This document shows positions 27,749-35,659 of a stretch of 42,259 nt of DNA, in pieces (within the stretch, counting starts at the first letter, position 1; the number at the start of each line of letters is the position of its first letter). Below the pieces are notes generated by a model. That model saw only the letters and a program-made list of their open reading frames with translations. It had not been told where the DNA came from and searched no databases. The stretch is from Gammaproteobacteria bacterium (GTDB taxonomy: Bacteria; Pseudomonadota; Gammaproteobacteria; Pseudomonadales; Azotimanducaceae). The stretch is from contig VXLL01000024.1 in the NCBI GenBank assembly GCA_009841615.1, positions 1-42,259 of the forward strand. Direction: 5' to 3'. The position numbers and the translations under genes were made by a program.

Positions 27749-28225
27749 TCATATCCCTCGAACTCTTTTGGTCCAAGCGACCGCTTCGACTGTTGCACCT
27801 GCAAGTTCTATTCCTTTGTTGAATTGATCTGTATTCGCTCGAGCAACAATTTGTTCTCGATCGGTCGCGGGTATGATTCCATTAATTACGATGACATCGT
27901 AATCCAATGATGCTTTGGTTAGACCAAATGAGCAGGAATTCAGAATCATCTCATAGTGTTCTGTCTCGCCTTTCAAGACGATTCCAATACATACGATTGC
28001 GACCAATGCGGAATCACTTTCTTTTAACACGCGAACTGCGTACGGAAATTCGTAAGTACCAGGAAGCTCGTGACGTTGGACTACAGCTGCTTGTTGCACC
28101 AGAATCTGCTCACACCGATCGGCGATGTTTTTAACATACTCAGCGTGCCACTTTGAAGTGAGTATCGCGACTCGAGCGTCGGGGATGCGTGGTAAACCTT
28201 CGGAACTTGAACTGATCAGAGACAT
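27749..28225 (-). CDS. ribH: 6,7-dimethyl-8-ribityllumazine synthase
   Basis: Penultimate step of riboflavin synthesis: condensation of the pyrimidine and 3,4-dihydroxybutanone phosphate. The 158-residue protein has the family motifs in order: RVAILTSKWHAEYV, LPGTYEFPYAV, VLKGETEHYEMI with the catalytic histidine, and NGIIPATDREQIVARA followed by NKGIELAGATVEAVAW. It is not with other rib genes, but between a GNAT gene (10-base gap) and GH20. Confidence 0.93.
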   Translation of the reverse strand: MSLISSSSEGLPRIPDARVAILTSKWHAEYVKNIADRCEQILVQQAAVVQRHELPGTYEFPYAVRVLKESDSALVAIVCIGIVLKGETEHYEMILNSCSFGLTKASLDYDVIVINGIIPATDREQIVARANTDQFNKGIELAGATVEAVAWTKRVRGI

Positions 28226-28235
28226 TTACAACCAA

Positions 28236-28649
28236 TTACTCTGGTTGAAGTTGCATGACGTAATGGTCAGCGGCAACTTCGCTAAAACCATTACGCATCA
28301 CAAAATTCCCATGGTTGCGACACCGAGTGTGAACTATACGTCCCCCTCTTGATTCGATGAGTCCTACAGCATGTAGTAGCATCCACCGACCTAATCCTTG
28401 ATTCCGATACGATTCCGCCACTTGAAGGGATAGTACCGAAAAATTCCATGAGTCGTGTTGTTCAATTTCGTATGCGGCGATGACATCACCATCGTCTTTT
28501 GCAATTCTGATCCAATCTAGCTCGCAATCGCTCGAGATGTCGCGGGCAAGTAATTGCGTGGGTCGTTCGTGCCAATGCGGACGAAAAATTGGAAATCGTC
28601 TAGGTGCTTGCGGCTCTACACCGCACAGTACAGACATCGTTTCAAGCAT
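28236..28649 (-). CDS. GNAT-family N-acetyltransferase
   Basis: A 137-residue protein with the GNAT acetyl-CoA motif VAESYRNQGLGRWMLLHAVG (Q/RxxGxG/A type) and a C-terminal strand ending FVMRNGFSEVAADHYVMQL. The N-terminal half is less conserved, so the acceptor is unknown. It starts one base after the MFS-acyltransferase stop (TAAATG), so the two are probably translated together. Confidence 0.88.
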   Translation of the reverse strand: MLETMSVLCGVEPQAPRRFPIFRPHWHERPTQLLARDISSDCELDWIRIAKDDGDVIAAYEIEQHDSWNFSVLSLQVAESYRNQGLGRWMLLHAVGLIESRGGRIVHTRCRNHGNFVMRNGFSEVAADHYVMQLQPE

Positions 28650-30545
28650 TTAACGGTATGCGCCACGCAACCGTACAACTTCTCGCTTGAGTGCTTCTAA
28701 ATTCACATCCGGTCCCTCTACCGGTGCTGAGAGTGCTACGCCTAGTTTTGACCGTAACTTCCATGAACCCTTAAACAATCCCTCACCTTGATGGGTGAAC
28801 TTCATTCCCCATAAGCCCTTTAGAGCAGCGGGAACTACTGGAACGGGAGTCTTCTCAAGAATTTTCATTATGCCGCTCTTAAACTCTCCTACTTCTCCGT
28901 CCGGTGTTAATCTCCCTTCGGGGAAAATACATAGAAGATCACCTTCTTCAAGAGCTTGTTCTATATCTGCGAAAGCTTTGTCGTATGTTTCAGGATCTAC
29001 ACTCTTTGGGGCGATAGGAATCGTTCGACAAGCTCGGAACAGATAGTTTAGAAACGGCCTGTCATATACATCTTTCGCCATTACAAAACGAATTGGCCGG
29101 CGAACTGCACCCGCAAGTACCAATGCATCAATGTAACTTACGTGATTACAAGCGATCAATGCGCCACCTGATTCTGGTACAAGATCGATTCCCTCGTGGT
29201 CTACTCGATAACAGGAGTGCGACAGAATCCACACAACGAAACGCATTGTGAATTCGGGAACCTGCAAGAAAATGTACACCGACACACACACATTGAAAAT
29301 CGACATGAACAGAAATAGCGAAGGAATGTCCCAACTAAATACTTTTAACCAGAGCAACGACCACAGCGCGCCGCAAACAACCACAAATGCGTTCATTACG
29401 TTCATTGCGGCGATCACTCGCGCACGCCGATCTACAGGAGTTCGCACCTGCACGAGAGTCTGTAATGGTACGACGTAAATCCCCATGAAAAAGCCTAAGA
29501 AAACCATCTCTATTAGTACTCGATAGGAGCTAGGCGTTTGTAAAAACGCAAGCACGGTTCTAGGGTCAGTTTCGGAGACGGAGTTTATGGCAAAAAACAA
29601 TTCGATGCCGATAACACTAATAAAAAACGCGCCAATCGGTACCAGACCCATTTCTACATGTTTGCGGGACAACTTTTCGCAGGTGAGCGAACCCAACGCA
29701 ATTGATATGGTAACTACGGATAGTAGAAGCGTTAGCACACTCTTGGAACTGTATAAGTAGTCCTCGGTGAGATTCGGTAACTGAGCCAAGTACACTGCTC
29801 CAAGACTCCAGAACCAAGCGACTCCCAAAATTGAACGCATTACCGAACGACGTTCGCTCGCAATCTTTAACAGATCTTTGGTCACGCTGATTGGATTCCA
29901 TCGGGGTTTTGAGTCCAAATGCGACCGCGCTTTTGGTATAAAGTAAGAAGCGATTAAACCCGCGACTGCGACGAAAATGATGAATACCGCCAGAACAATG
30001 GGAACCGCGTATGCCACGTCTTGTTCAGGTTCGGTACCAACCAATTGTGTACCGATAATGGTGCCCAGCAGGATAGCCACAAACGTCCCCATCTGTACAA
30101 CACCATTACCCCCTACTATCTCCTTACTGTCGAGATGTTGAGGTAAGATCGAGTACTTCAACGGAGCGAAAAAGGCCGACTGCGTACCCAGTAAAAACAA
30201 GAGGCCAAGCATAACCAACGGTTGTCCCGACCAAAACGCGAGCGCGACGAGAAACGCGATCACGACCTCTCCATATTTGACGTAGGTAATCAGCCGTGAC
30301 TTTTCAAAGTAATCGGCCAACGTTCCGGCGGTCGCCGAGAACAGGAAAAAGGGTAAGGACAATAAACCTTGTGCAGCGATTACATAGATGTCTTCGTGTT
30401 TTTCGGAGACAAGAACTGTGAACGTGAAGATGGCAACAAGTGCTGCTCTTAACAGGTTGTCGTTAAACGCACCGAGAAACTGCGTCACGAATAAAGGAAG
30501 AAATCGCCGGAGCTTAAAGAGCCCGAATTGGGAATTAGCAGACAA
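28650..30545 (-). CDS. MFS transporter fused to PlsC-type acyltransferase
   Basis: A 631-residue protein with 12 hydrophobic segments of a LplT-like MFS flippase (residues 12-430, including GAFNDN near the N-terminus) followed by a glycerophosphate-type acyltransferase domain (about 450-631) with the HX4D motif at His468-Asp473 (NHVSYID) and FPEGRLT at 541-547. It resembles LplT-Aas fusions that take up lysophospholipid and reacylate it, but lacks the C-terminal acyl-ACP/CoA ligase domain those proteins usually carry. The start is TTG with only weak Shine-Dalgarno support. Confidence 0.9.
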   Translation of the reverse strand: MSANSQFGLFKLRRFLPLFVTQFLGAFNDNLLRAALVAIFTFTVLVSEKHEDIYVIAAQGLLSLPFFLFSATAGTLADYFEKSRLITYVKYGEVVIAFLVALAFWSGQPLVMLGLLFLLGTQSAFFAPLKYSILPQHLDSKEIVGGNGVVQMGTFVAILLGTIIGTQLVGTEPEQDVAYAVPIVLAVFIIFVAVAGLIASYFIPKARSHLDSKPRWNPISVTKDLLKIASERRSVMRSILGVAWFWSLGAVYLAQLPNLTEDYLYSSKSVLTLLLSVVTISIALGSLTCEKLSRKHVEMGLVPIGAFFISVIGIELFFAINSVSETDPRTVLAFLQTPSSYRVLIEMVFLGFFMGIYVVPLQTLVQVRTPVDRRARVIAAMNVMNAFVVVCGALWSLLWLKVFSWDIPSLFLFMSIFNVCVSVYIFLQVPEFTMRFVVWILSHSCYRVDHEGIDLVPESGGALIACNHVSYIDALVLAGAVRRPIRFVMAKDVYDRPFLNYLFRACRTIPIAPKSVDPETYDKAFADIEQALEEGDLLCIFPEGRLTPDGEVGEFKSGIMKILEKTPVPVVPAALKGLWGMKFTHQGEGLFKGSWKLRSKLGVALSAPVEGPDVNLEALKREVVRLRGAYR

Positions 30546-30824
30546 CGGATTGGTCTTTCAGGGAACCGTGAGTCAAGTCTTGTACTCCAACGTACATAGT
30601 GAACCTCGGAAGCCTATACACTTACGTGCAAGTCTCCGTAGAGAGGGAAATTATATTTTTTAACTCGATTCTATAATATGTTTATATGTATATAATTATG
30701 AGTCAACTTTTTAAGAAAATTCGGCTCGTTACAATTCCTGTTACCGTTCAGGTAAACGAAGGAATAAACTTCAATTCTCGTAAATTACAATACGTAAGAG
30801 TTTTTTCTCACACGGAGAAATCAA

Positions 30825-31499
30825 ATGAAATCATGGGTACAAATTTTTTGCTTGGCTATTGTGGGTATGGTCCTAATGGCAGCGACTGCTTCAGCTCAGA
30901 GCAGTTCACGCGGTAACTGGAGATGGCAAGAACCATCTATTACGGACATTCGGGACCGCTCAACTGAAACTTTTAAACTACTAGATGAAGACGAAAATGG
31001 ATCGATCACCTTAGAAGAGATTGATGTTGAAAGTTTGTCTGAAGAAGAAACAGCTGAGCTGAGCAACGAAGAGCTACGAGCAAGACGTCAACGTTCTTCT
31101 TTAGCTTCAAGTATGTTTCTCCGTTGGAACGAAGACATGGATGCATTTGACATTAGCGATACCAATGGCGACGGCTTCATGACACGAGAAGAATTTGAGA
31201 ACCGTCGAGCAACTCTTCGAACACACATGCTCGAAGAAGGAATTGCTGTTTACGACACTGACCGCAATGGAAGTGTGGAACTCACTGAGTTCAATGCTAA
31301 GCTCGAAGATTTGGAAGATATCGACACTGACGGTAACGGAACGCTCTCACGTGCAGAGCTGTCCAAAATCGAAGACCGGGAAGTGATTCGAAGCGTTCGC
31401 GTCAGCCAATATCGTAATTGGGAATCCCGACGTTGGGATTCACGCGGCGGTTCACGTTCGTCGGGTGAAAGTCAACAAAGACGGGGCTCAAGTCGATAA
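30825..31499 (+). CDS. Secreted EF-hand calcium-binding protein
   Basis: A 224-residue protein with a signal peptide (residues 5-24, ending ATASAQ) and four 12-residue EF-hand loops: Asp54-Glu65, Asp112-Glu123, Asp144-Glu155 and Asp167-Glu178, each with glycine at position 6 (D-x-D/N-x-x-G pattern) and Glu at position 12. A long acidic helix separates the first and second loops; the C-terminus is Arg/Ser/Gly-rich. Start ATG has an AGAA-type weak ribosome site. It heads a plus-strand cluster with an ECF sigma factor and a CpxP/Spy-like gene. Confidence 0.9.
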   Translation: MKSWVQIFCLAIVGMVLMAATASAQSSSRGNWRWQEPSITDIRDRSTETFKLLDEDENGSITLEEIDVESLSEEETAELSNEELRARRQRSSLASSMFLRWNEDMDAFDISDTNGDGFMTREEFENRRATLRTHMLEEGIAVYDTDRNGSVELTEFNAKLEDLEDIDTDGNGTLSRAELSKIEDREVIRSVRVSQYRNWESRRWDSRGGSRSSGESQQRRGSSR

Positions 31500-31554
31500 G
31501 GTGAACGATTCGGTGTCTGCATTCTGATTACCACCGTAGGGACGAACTTGTTCG

Positions 31555-32103
31555 TTGAAAGACAAAGAACCGGACGCCACATTAATGTATCGCGTACAAC
31601 AAGGAGATGAGTTAGCTTTCAGGGAGCTCATGAACCGACACATACACGGATTACATGCCTATGCCTACCGCATGTGTCATAGCATTGAGGTCGCCGAAGA
31701 AATCACCCAGGAGGCGTTTTTAAGAGTATGGACTCGCGCCAAGACTTGGCGACCCAATAAAGTACAGTTCTCTACGTGGTTGTATCAAATTACTCGAAAC
31801 TTGTGTATCGACCTGTTTCGCCGTCAAAAAGCACAATTCGTCGAAGATGTCGACTTATCCCAAATTCCCGACACTTCAGCAAGGAGAGATGAAACTTTAA
31901 TTATTGCATTGCAACAATCGGTGCAAAAATTACCCGAGAGACAGCGAACCGCGTTTTTACTGTGCCAAGTTCAAGGATGGTCCCAAATTGAAGCTGCCGA
32001 ACTCTTAGAAACCACTCCAGATGCAGTCGAGTCGCTACTGTCTCGAGCGCGAAAAACTCTTCGTAAAACTTTATCGGACCGTCCTAGTGAAAGGGACAAC
32101 TAA
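31555..32103 (+). CDS. ECF-family RNA polymerase sigma factor
   Basis: A 182-residue sigma-70-family protein with regions 2 and 4 only: DELAFRELMNRH, AEEITQEAFLRVW and FSTWLYQITRNLCIDLFRR in region 2, and LPERQRTAFLLCQVQGWSQIEAAELLETTPDAVESLLSRAR in region 4. It begins with TTG; an ATG ten codons in is an alternative. The next gene (32108) overlaps nothing but follows immediately and encodes a protein with one membrane helix, a likely anti-sigma factor. Confidence 0.95.
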   Translation: MKDKEPDATLMYRVQQGDELAFRELMNRHIHGLHAYAYRMCHSIEVAEEITQEAFLRVWTRAKTWRPNKVQFSTWLYQITRNLCIDLFRRQKAQFVEDVDLSQIPDTSARRDETLIIALQQSVQKLPERQRTAFLLCQVQGWSQIEAAELLETTPDAVESLLSRARKTLRKTLSDRPSERDN

Positions 32104-32107
32104 TTTA

Positions 32108-32527
32108 ATGAAATTATCTCAATTTGAAGAGTTAGTAGATCGCCACGGATCCAATCTGGAGTCTTGGAGCGATGACAACGCGCGCAAACAAGCATTGGTG
32201 CTACTTCAGACCTCAGCAGCAGCTCAAGCTGTTCTGCGAAACGCTCAAACAGTCGACAATCTCGCGCCAAAAGCACTGAGAGTTCCAGTTCCTCAAGGAC
32301 TAGAACGACGGATCATGAGCGCAATTGCGAATACAAAACCGCTCCAACGGACATGGCAACGAATTTGTACAAATTGGATTCTGAAACCAGCTTTAGCCGT
32401 AGTACCGCTAGCGTTGGGCTTTCTTATTGGATTTTCACAATCAAACCAGTCGACAATCATCGAGGACGAAATTACGACAGTTCACTTTGAAGACTACACA
32501 GACATCTTATTCTTAGCCAATGATTAA
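32108..32527 (+). CDS. Probable anti-sigma factor, single membrane helix
   Basis: A 139-residue protein starting ATG four bases after the sigma gene. The N-terminal ~95 residues are soluble and charged, a transmembrane helix lies at about 95-113 (ILKPALAVVPLALGFLIGF), and a short acidic tail follows. Zinc-binding H-C-C motifs of ZAS anti-sigma factors are absent. Role is inferred from position and topology. Its stop overlaps the next start by eight bases. Confidence 0.6.
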   Translation: MKLSQFEELVDRHGSNLESWSDDNARKQALVLLQTSAAAQAVLRNAQTVDNLAPKALRVPVPQGLERRIMSAIANTKPLQRTWQRICTNWILKPALAVVPLALGFLIGFSQSNQSTIIEDEITTVHFEDYTDILFLAND

Positions 32528-33071
32528 AGATCGACGCGTCATCATCGGTTTTATCGTGTCGGTGATCGTGAATCTTGCTTTGGTTGCATACATTATTGGC
32601 AACCACCTCGCTTCGCACCGATCCGAAACCAGTATCGATCCAAGCTATGCACTTCCAGTGCTCGTACGATCACTATCACCAGAACGCGTCGAAGAATTGA
32701 TGCCTGACTATGTTGAACAACTTCGCGCAGATGTTCGTCCATACTACAACAGACTTCGTAGTGCACAGGCTCGCATGTATCGAGAATTGCGTAAGGAAGA
32801 GGTTAGCCAAGAAGCACTTGAACGCGCGATTGACGATTACTGGCTGACTCGACATAGTGCCCAAAGCATTGCCGATAGCATTTTCGTCGAAATGGTAGTC
32901 CAACTCAGCTTGGAAGAGCGTACAGAACTATTACGGACGGGGAGACAGACTCGGGCTCGTTACGAGGAATGGAGACGGTCTCGGACGCGTCGCGACGACT
33001 CGCGTAATGAAGATTTTGATCGTTCGCCACCGGATACAAACGCATCTCAAGAGCAAACAGTAGATCCATAA
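32520..33071 (+). CDS. CpxP/Spy-like envelope protein (heavy-metal-resistance-like)
   Basis: A 183-residue protein with an N-terminal membrane or signal helix (7-27) and a largely helical, Arg/Glu-rich body with two LS-x-E-x-R motifs (LSPERVEELMP and LSLEERTELL). This matches the periplasmic Metal_resist/CpxP-Spy type, which senses or chaperones in the envelope. The C-terminal ~30 residues are polar and disordered-looking. Translationally coupled (overlap of eight bases) to the anti-sigma-like gene, so it may be part of the sensor of this sigma factor. Confidence 0.75.
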   Translation: MIKDRRVIIGFIVSVIVNLALVAYIIGNHLASHRSETSIDPSYALPVLVRSLSPERVEELMPDYVEQLRADVRPYYNRLRSAQARMYRELRKEEVSQEALERAIDDYWLTRHSAQSIADSIFVEMVVQLSLEERTELLRTGRQTRARYEEWRRSRTRRDDSRNEDFDRSPPDTNASQEQTVDP

Positions 33072-33087
33072 TCATTCATCGCGATTT

Positions 33088-33669
33088 ATGGACTCTTTGG
33101 ACCGCTTCGTTGAGTTAACGCTCGAGCGATATCCCAAACTTTGGAACGAATTCGACGCTAATTGGCGATCTCCTTGTGAGATCGGGACACCTTTAGATCT
33201 AGAAGCTGTCACCGCGATTGAGTGGCGACCGCAGTTAAGACAAAACGTGGATGATTTCTCTGGACTAGAAAACGCGTTCGAAACCGAAATCCATCCCTCG
33301 ATCAAAGACTACTACGGTTCGTATTGGTCTGGCGGTCTTGAAGGAACCTGCGACGAAGGACACGTGAGCCTAATGTTCCTGTGGAATCAAGAGGATCGTG
33401 ATCGCCTTATTGACAACCTAATCGGACATGCACTCGCGCAAAAGAAGAGCCGGTCACCGTTAAGTATTTTCTTCGCTTGTACCGATGCCTCATCCGCGTA
33501 CTACCTAGCGGTCAACAACACCACTGGTGAAGTACAACTTGAACTACCCGGTCGCAAACCCATTCGAACAGTGGAGTCTAGTTTGAGTAAGTTTCTAGAA
33601 AGAGTAGTTCCCGCACCTCCCTATTTACATCCGGATCGGGTTCGATTGACTAAATTGTTTCTGGAATAA
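33088..33669 (+). CDS. syd: SecY-interacting protein Syd
   Basis: A 193-residue cytosolic protein related to E. coli Syd, which binds SecY and, when overproduced, helps remove misassembled translocons. Visible family elements are the WRSPCEIGTPLD region, the WRPQ segment, ENAFETEIHPSIKDYYGSYWSGGL, and NLIGHALAQKK. It sits 16 bases after the CpxP-like gene and ends at a clear rho-independent terminator, so it may be part of that transcript. Confidence 0.9.
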   Translation: MDSLDRFVELTLERYPKLWNEFDANWRSPCEIGTPLDLEAVTAIEWRPQLRQNVDDFSGLENAFETEIHPSIKDYYGSYWSGGLEGTCDEGHVSLMFLWNQEDRDRLIDNLIGHALAQKKSRSPLSIFFACTDASSAYYLAVNNTTGEVQLELPGRKPIRTVESSLSKFLERVVPAPPYLHPDRVRLTKLFLE

Positions 33670-33677
33670 ACGAACAA

Positions 33678-33728
33678 ACCCTCGAAGTATCGTTGCGTGG
33701 TCTAAGCATGTTTCGAGGGTCCTTTTCT
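33678..33728 (+). terminator. Rho-independent terminator after syd
   Basis: A perfect nine-base stem ACCCTCGAA / TTCGAGGGT (33678-33686 and 33712-33720) with a 25-base loop, followed by ccttttctt. It lies about ten bases after the syd stop. Confidence 0.7.
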
Positions 33729-34147
33729 TAGTCAATCTTTTATCATAGCGCATCCCTGATAGAAGTTGACTAGTGACTGTTGCTTGACGACTGAGCTCTA
33801 CAAGACGCTGCTAGTACAGACTTGTACTGTTAGTTAGCTGAACCCAACTCTAATATCATAGGTTCGGACTCGTAAGAACTGAGGCAGTAGTAATTAGGTC
33901 TCGGAAAACAATTTAACACTTGCACGGTTTCCGCAATCGTCAAGCCCTTCTCAGAAAATCGTTGGTTTCTTTCAGTCGGACGGTGCGTCCTCTTTGTCCT
34001 TCTTATCTTCTTCTATCCGGATTGACGAATTGTGCTTCTTGTCTGATGCGTTTTTATGGTTGATGATTGAGATAGTTAGGTTGGCCAACATCTTGATAGA
34101 CGTGGTAAGATAGTCGGCACAGAGCTTTTTCTTGAAAAGACATAGAC
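33721..34147. other. Gene-poor gap with a possible minus-strand small ORF
   Basis: No convincing gene. The first 240 bases show no open frame with protein character and no RNA signature. The right half carries the small minus-strand ORF listed separately. The gap ends at the convergent secreted-protein gene. Confidence 0.5.
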
Positions 34148-34151
34148 TCAC
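33972..34151 (-). CDS. Possible small lysine/aspartate-rich protein
   Basis: A 59-codon frame starting GTG overlapping the stop of the upstream minus-strand gene (GTG inside GAGTGA), or 39 codons from an internal ATG at 34091. The C-terminal half is rich in Lys, Glu and Asp (IEEDKKDKEDAPSD), which is more protein-like than the N-terminal part. There is no ribosome binding site of note. It may be a genuine small protein or a chance frame. Confidence 0.25.
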   Translation of the reverse strand: MSLCLFKKKLCADYLTTSIKMLANLTISIINHKNASDKKHNSSIRIEEDKKDKEDAPSD

Positions 34152-34846
34152 TCATTGTCAATCTCTGCAGGTTGCGGTTCCGGTTTTGGTTTCTTCCCGA
34201 AACCGTCAAACTGTTGGAAGGCATAGGACTTCTTGGTTGCGGACGATTTACGTTCTTCTAACTTCATGAGATCAAACGTGATACAAAGGGAAACCGGTTG
34301 TGTTCGTACTCTTTGTGTTCCAAGTTGAAAAATACCTTCCCCTTCTGCCCTTTCGGCGAATTGACCGCCTGTGGGAGCCGGGAGATCGTAGAGGACCCCG
34401 TTCTTGTTGACCACCAATTCTATCTTTTCAATCGTTTCCGCTAGTTCGATTTCTCGGTATCGTTGGAGAAAATCGAAGGGATGCGAAGAATGCTTTTGGT
34501 ATATTGGAGCTTTTGTCAAGCTATTTACGGTCTGAGTATCCGGAGTTATCTCCCGAGCCGTTTGGATCTCCTCAATTATTTCCTCAAATTGGATCGATCC
34601 TTTGTATGCCAGTAAGACTTTCTTTTCGTTTGATTTGTTTTTGTATTTGGGATCTACCCACTTCTTCGAAGCTTTGAAGGTATCGACTTTCACGGTGTAC
34701 GACTCAAGCAGCTCGTGTGTGTGGAAGCCGCTACAATCTGATTTTGAGTATCCGTCTTCGGGCAACAATTTCACAGAAGATTCTTCTGCAATGGTACCCC
34801 ATGATATCCATAGGATCAACAGAATCATCGCGACTTTCATATTCAT
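34148..34846 (-). CDS. Secreted hypothetical protein, lysine-rich
   Basis: An unrecognised 232-residue protein with an N-terminal signal peptide (residues 4-21, MKVAMILLILWISWGTIA). The mature part is polar and lysine/glutamate-rich, with a VVNKNGVLYDLPAPTGG turn and a proline/glutamate tail (KPKPEPQPAEIDNE). The two cysteines at 38 and near 196 could form a disulfide. Codon use and content differ from the housekeeping neighbours, so the gene may be of recent origin. The ATG is preceded by TAAGGAGC. Confidence 0.72.
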   Translation of the reverse strand: MNMKVAMILLILWISWGTIAEESSVKLLPEDGYSKSDCSGFHTHELLESYTVKVDTFKASKKWVDPKYKNKSNEKKVLLAYKGSIQFEEIIEEIQTAREITPDTQTVNSLTKAPIYQKHSSHPFDFLQRYREIELAETIEKIELVVNKNGVLYDLPAPTGGQFAERAEGEGIFQLGTQRVRTQPVSLCITFDLMKLEERKSSATKKSYAFQQFDGFGKKPKPEPQPAEIDNE

Positions 34847-34874
34847 AGATTAGCTCCTTAAAAGTTTTCTGTGT

Positions 34875-35000
34875 CCATTGAAAATTGTATCCAAGGGTTT
34901 TGTCATTGAGCGACGACTTTACTTCCCGCAACAATGCTACATCAGCATCTACTCCTAAGAGTACATCCCACACCGCAAGCCCTTTTTGGGCGACAATTTT
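34875..35000 (-). pseudogene. Possible relic of an endonuclease/exonuclease/phosphatase-fold gene
   Basis: In one minus-strand frame, after a stop at 35003-35001, the residues AVWDVLLGVDADVALLREVK resemble the N-terminal WD-LL-x-x-D-x-D-(I/V)-A-LLQEV segment of EEP-family proteins, where the final glutamate is a metal ligand. The frame then runs into the next gene's leader with no further match, so no intact gene is possible. This is a short, single-motif resemblance. Confidence 0.3.
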
Positions 35001-35017
35001 TCAGCGTACGGTTCTAC

Positions 35018-35572
35018 TCACAGGCTAACGAAGTGCCCTACACGATCACTATTGCCTGCGTCTGTCTTTGCGCGAGATATTCGCGATTCCATATCAAGCA
35101 GATACTTCTTGGTATCGAGTCCCCCTCCAAATCCCGTAAGCGTTCCATCACTACCAATTACCCGGTGACATGGCACAATGATCGCAATTGGATTTCGATG
35201 GTTGGCTTGACCCACCGCACGAAAGGCTTTTGCGCGACCGATATTTTGTGCCACATCTCGATAAGATCGTGTCTCTCCATATGGAATCTGTTGTAGCTCG
35301 CGCCAGACCTGAGCACTAAACGTAGTCTCAGGGACTCCAAAGTCCAGCTCAACTTCAAACTCTTGGCGTCGTCCTTTAAAGTACTCGACAAGTTGTTCCT
35401 TAATGTCTTCGAAGTAGTCTGTTCGACGAATCCATGCTGGATCGACAAAGGGTTTAGTGTTTCGACCTTTAAGAAAGGAGAGTTGTTGTAATTTCGAGTC
35501 TACACCCTGAAGCAATAGAGGGCCAACGGGACTACTGAATATTTCGTAATACACTGAATGAATCCTGATCAA
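35018..35572 (-). CDS. ogt: Methylated-DNA--protein-cysteine methyltransferase
   Basis: Repairs O6-alkylguanine by irreversible transfer of the alkyl group to its own cysteine. The 184-residue product has the C-terminal MGMT core: FSAQVWRELQQIPYGETRSY, RAVGQANHRNP and the active-site motif IVPCHRV with Cys135, then GFGGGLDTKKYLLDME. The start shown is TTG; a GTG at 35554, seven bases after an AGGA, is equally plausible and gives 178 residues. Divergent from uvrA, so two repair genes share an 87-base region. Confidence 0.93.
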   Translation of the reverse strand: MIRIHSVYYEIFSSPVGPLLLQGVDSKLQQLSFLKGRNTKPFVDPAWIRRTDYFEDIKEQLVEYFKGRRQEFEVELDFGVPETTFSAQVWRELQQIPYGETRSYRDVAQNIGRAKAFRAVGQANHRNPIAIIVPCHRVIGSDGTLTGFGGGLDTKKYLLDMESRISRAKTDAGNSDRVGHFVSL

Positions 35573-35595
35573 TGCTCAAATTCTAGACAATCGCT

Positions 35596-35611
35596 CTGTA
35601 TATCGCACCGC
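35596..35611 (+). promoter_or_regulatory. Degenerate LexA-box-like sequence upstream of uvrA
   Basis: CTGTATATCGCACCGC matches the left half of the gammaproteobacterial SOS box CTGTATATATATACAG perfectly but the right half poorly. uvrA is a LexA target in E. coli. Weak; half-site only. Confidence 0.2.
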
Positions 35612-35659
35612 TTAGATTGAAAAACGTACGCATACTTGCTAAACTAGTTCGTTTATTTT

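Noticed and set aside
33860..33880. GGTTCGGACTC resembling a tRNA T-loop
   Set aside because: Flanking bases do not pair to give a T-stem, and no acceptor or anticodon arm is found.
34731..34973. 80-codon minus-strand frame overlapping the secreted-protein start
   Set aside because: Most of it is a shadow of the secreted-protein gene. Only its first ~30 codons show the EEP-like resemblance, which is listed as a relic.
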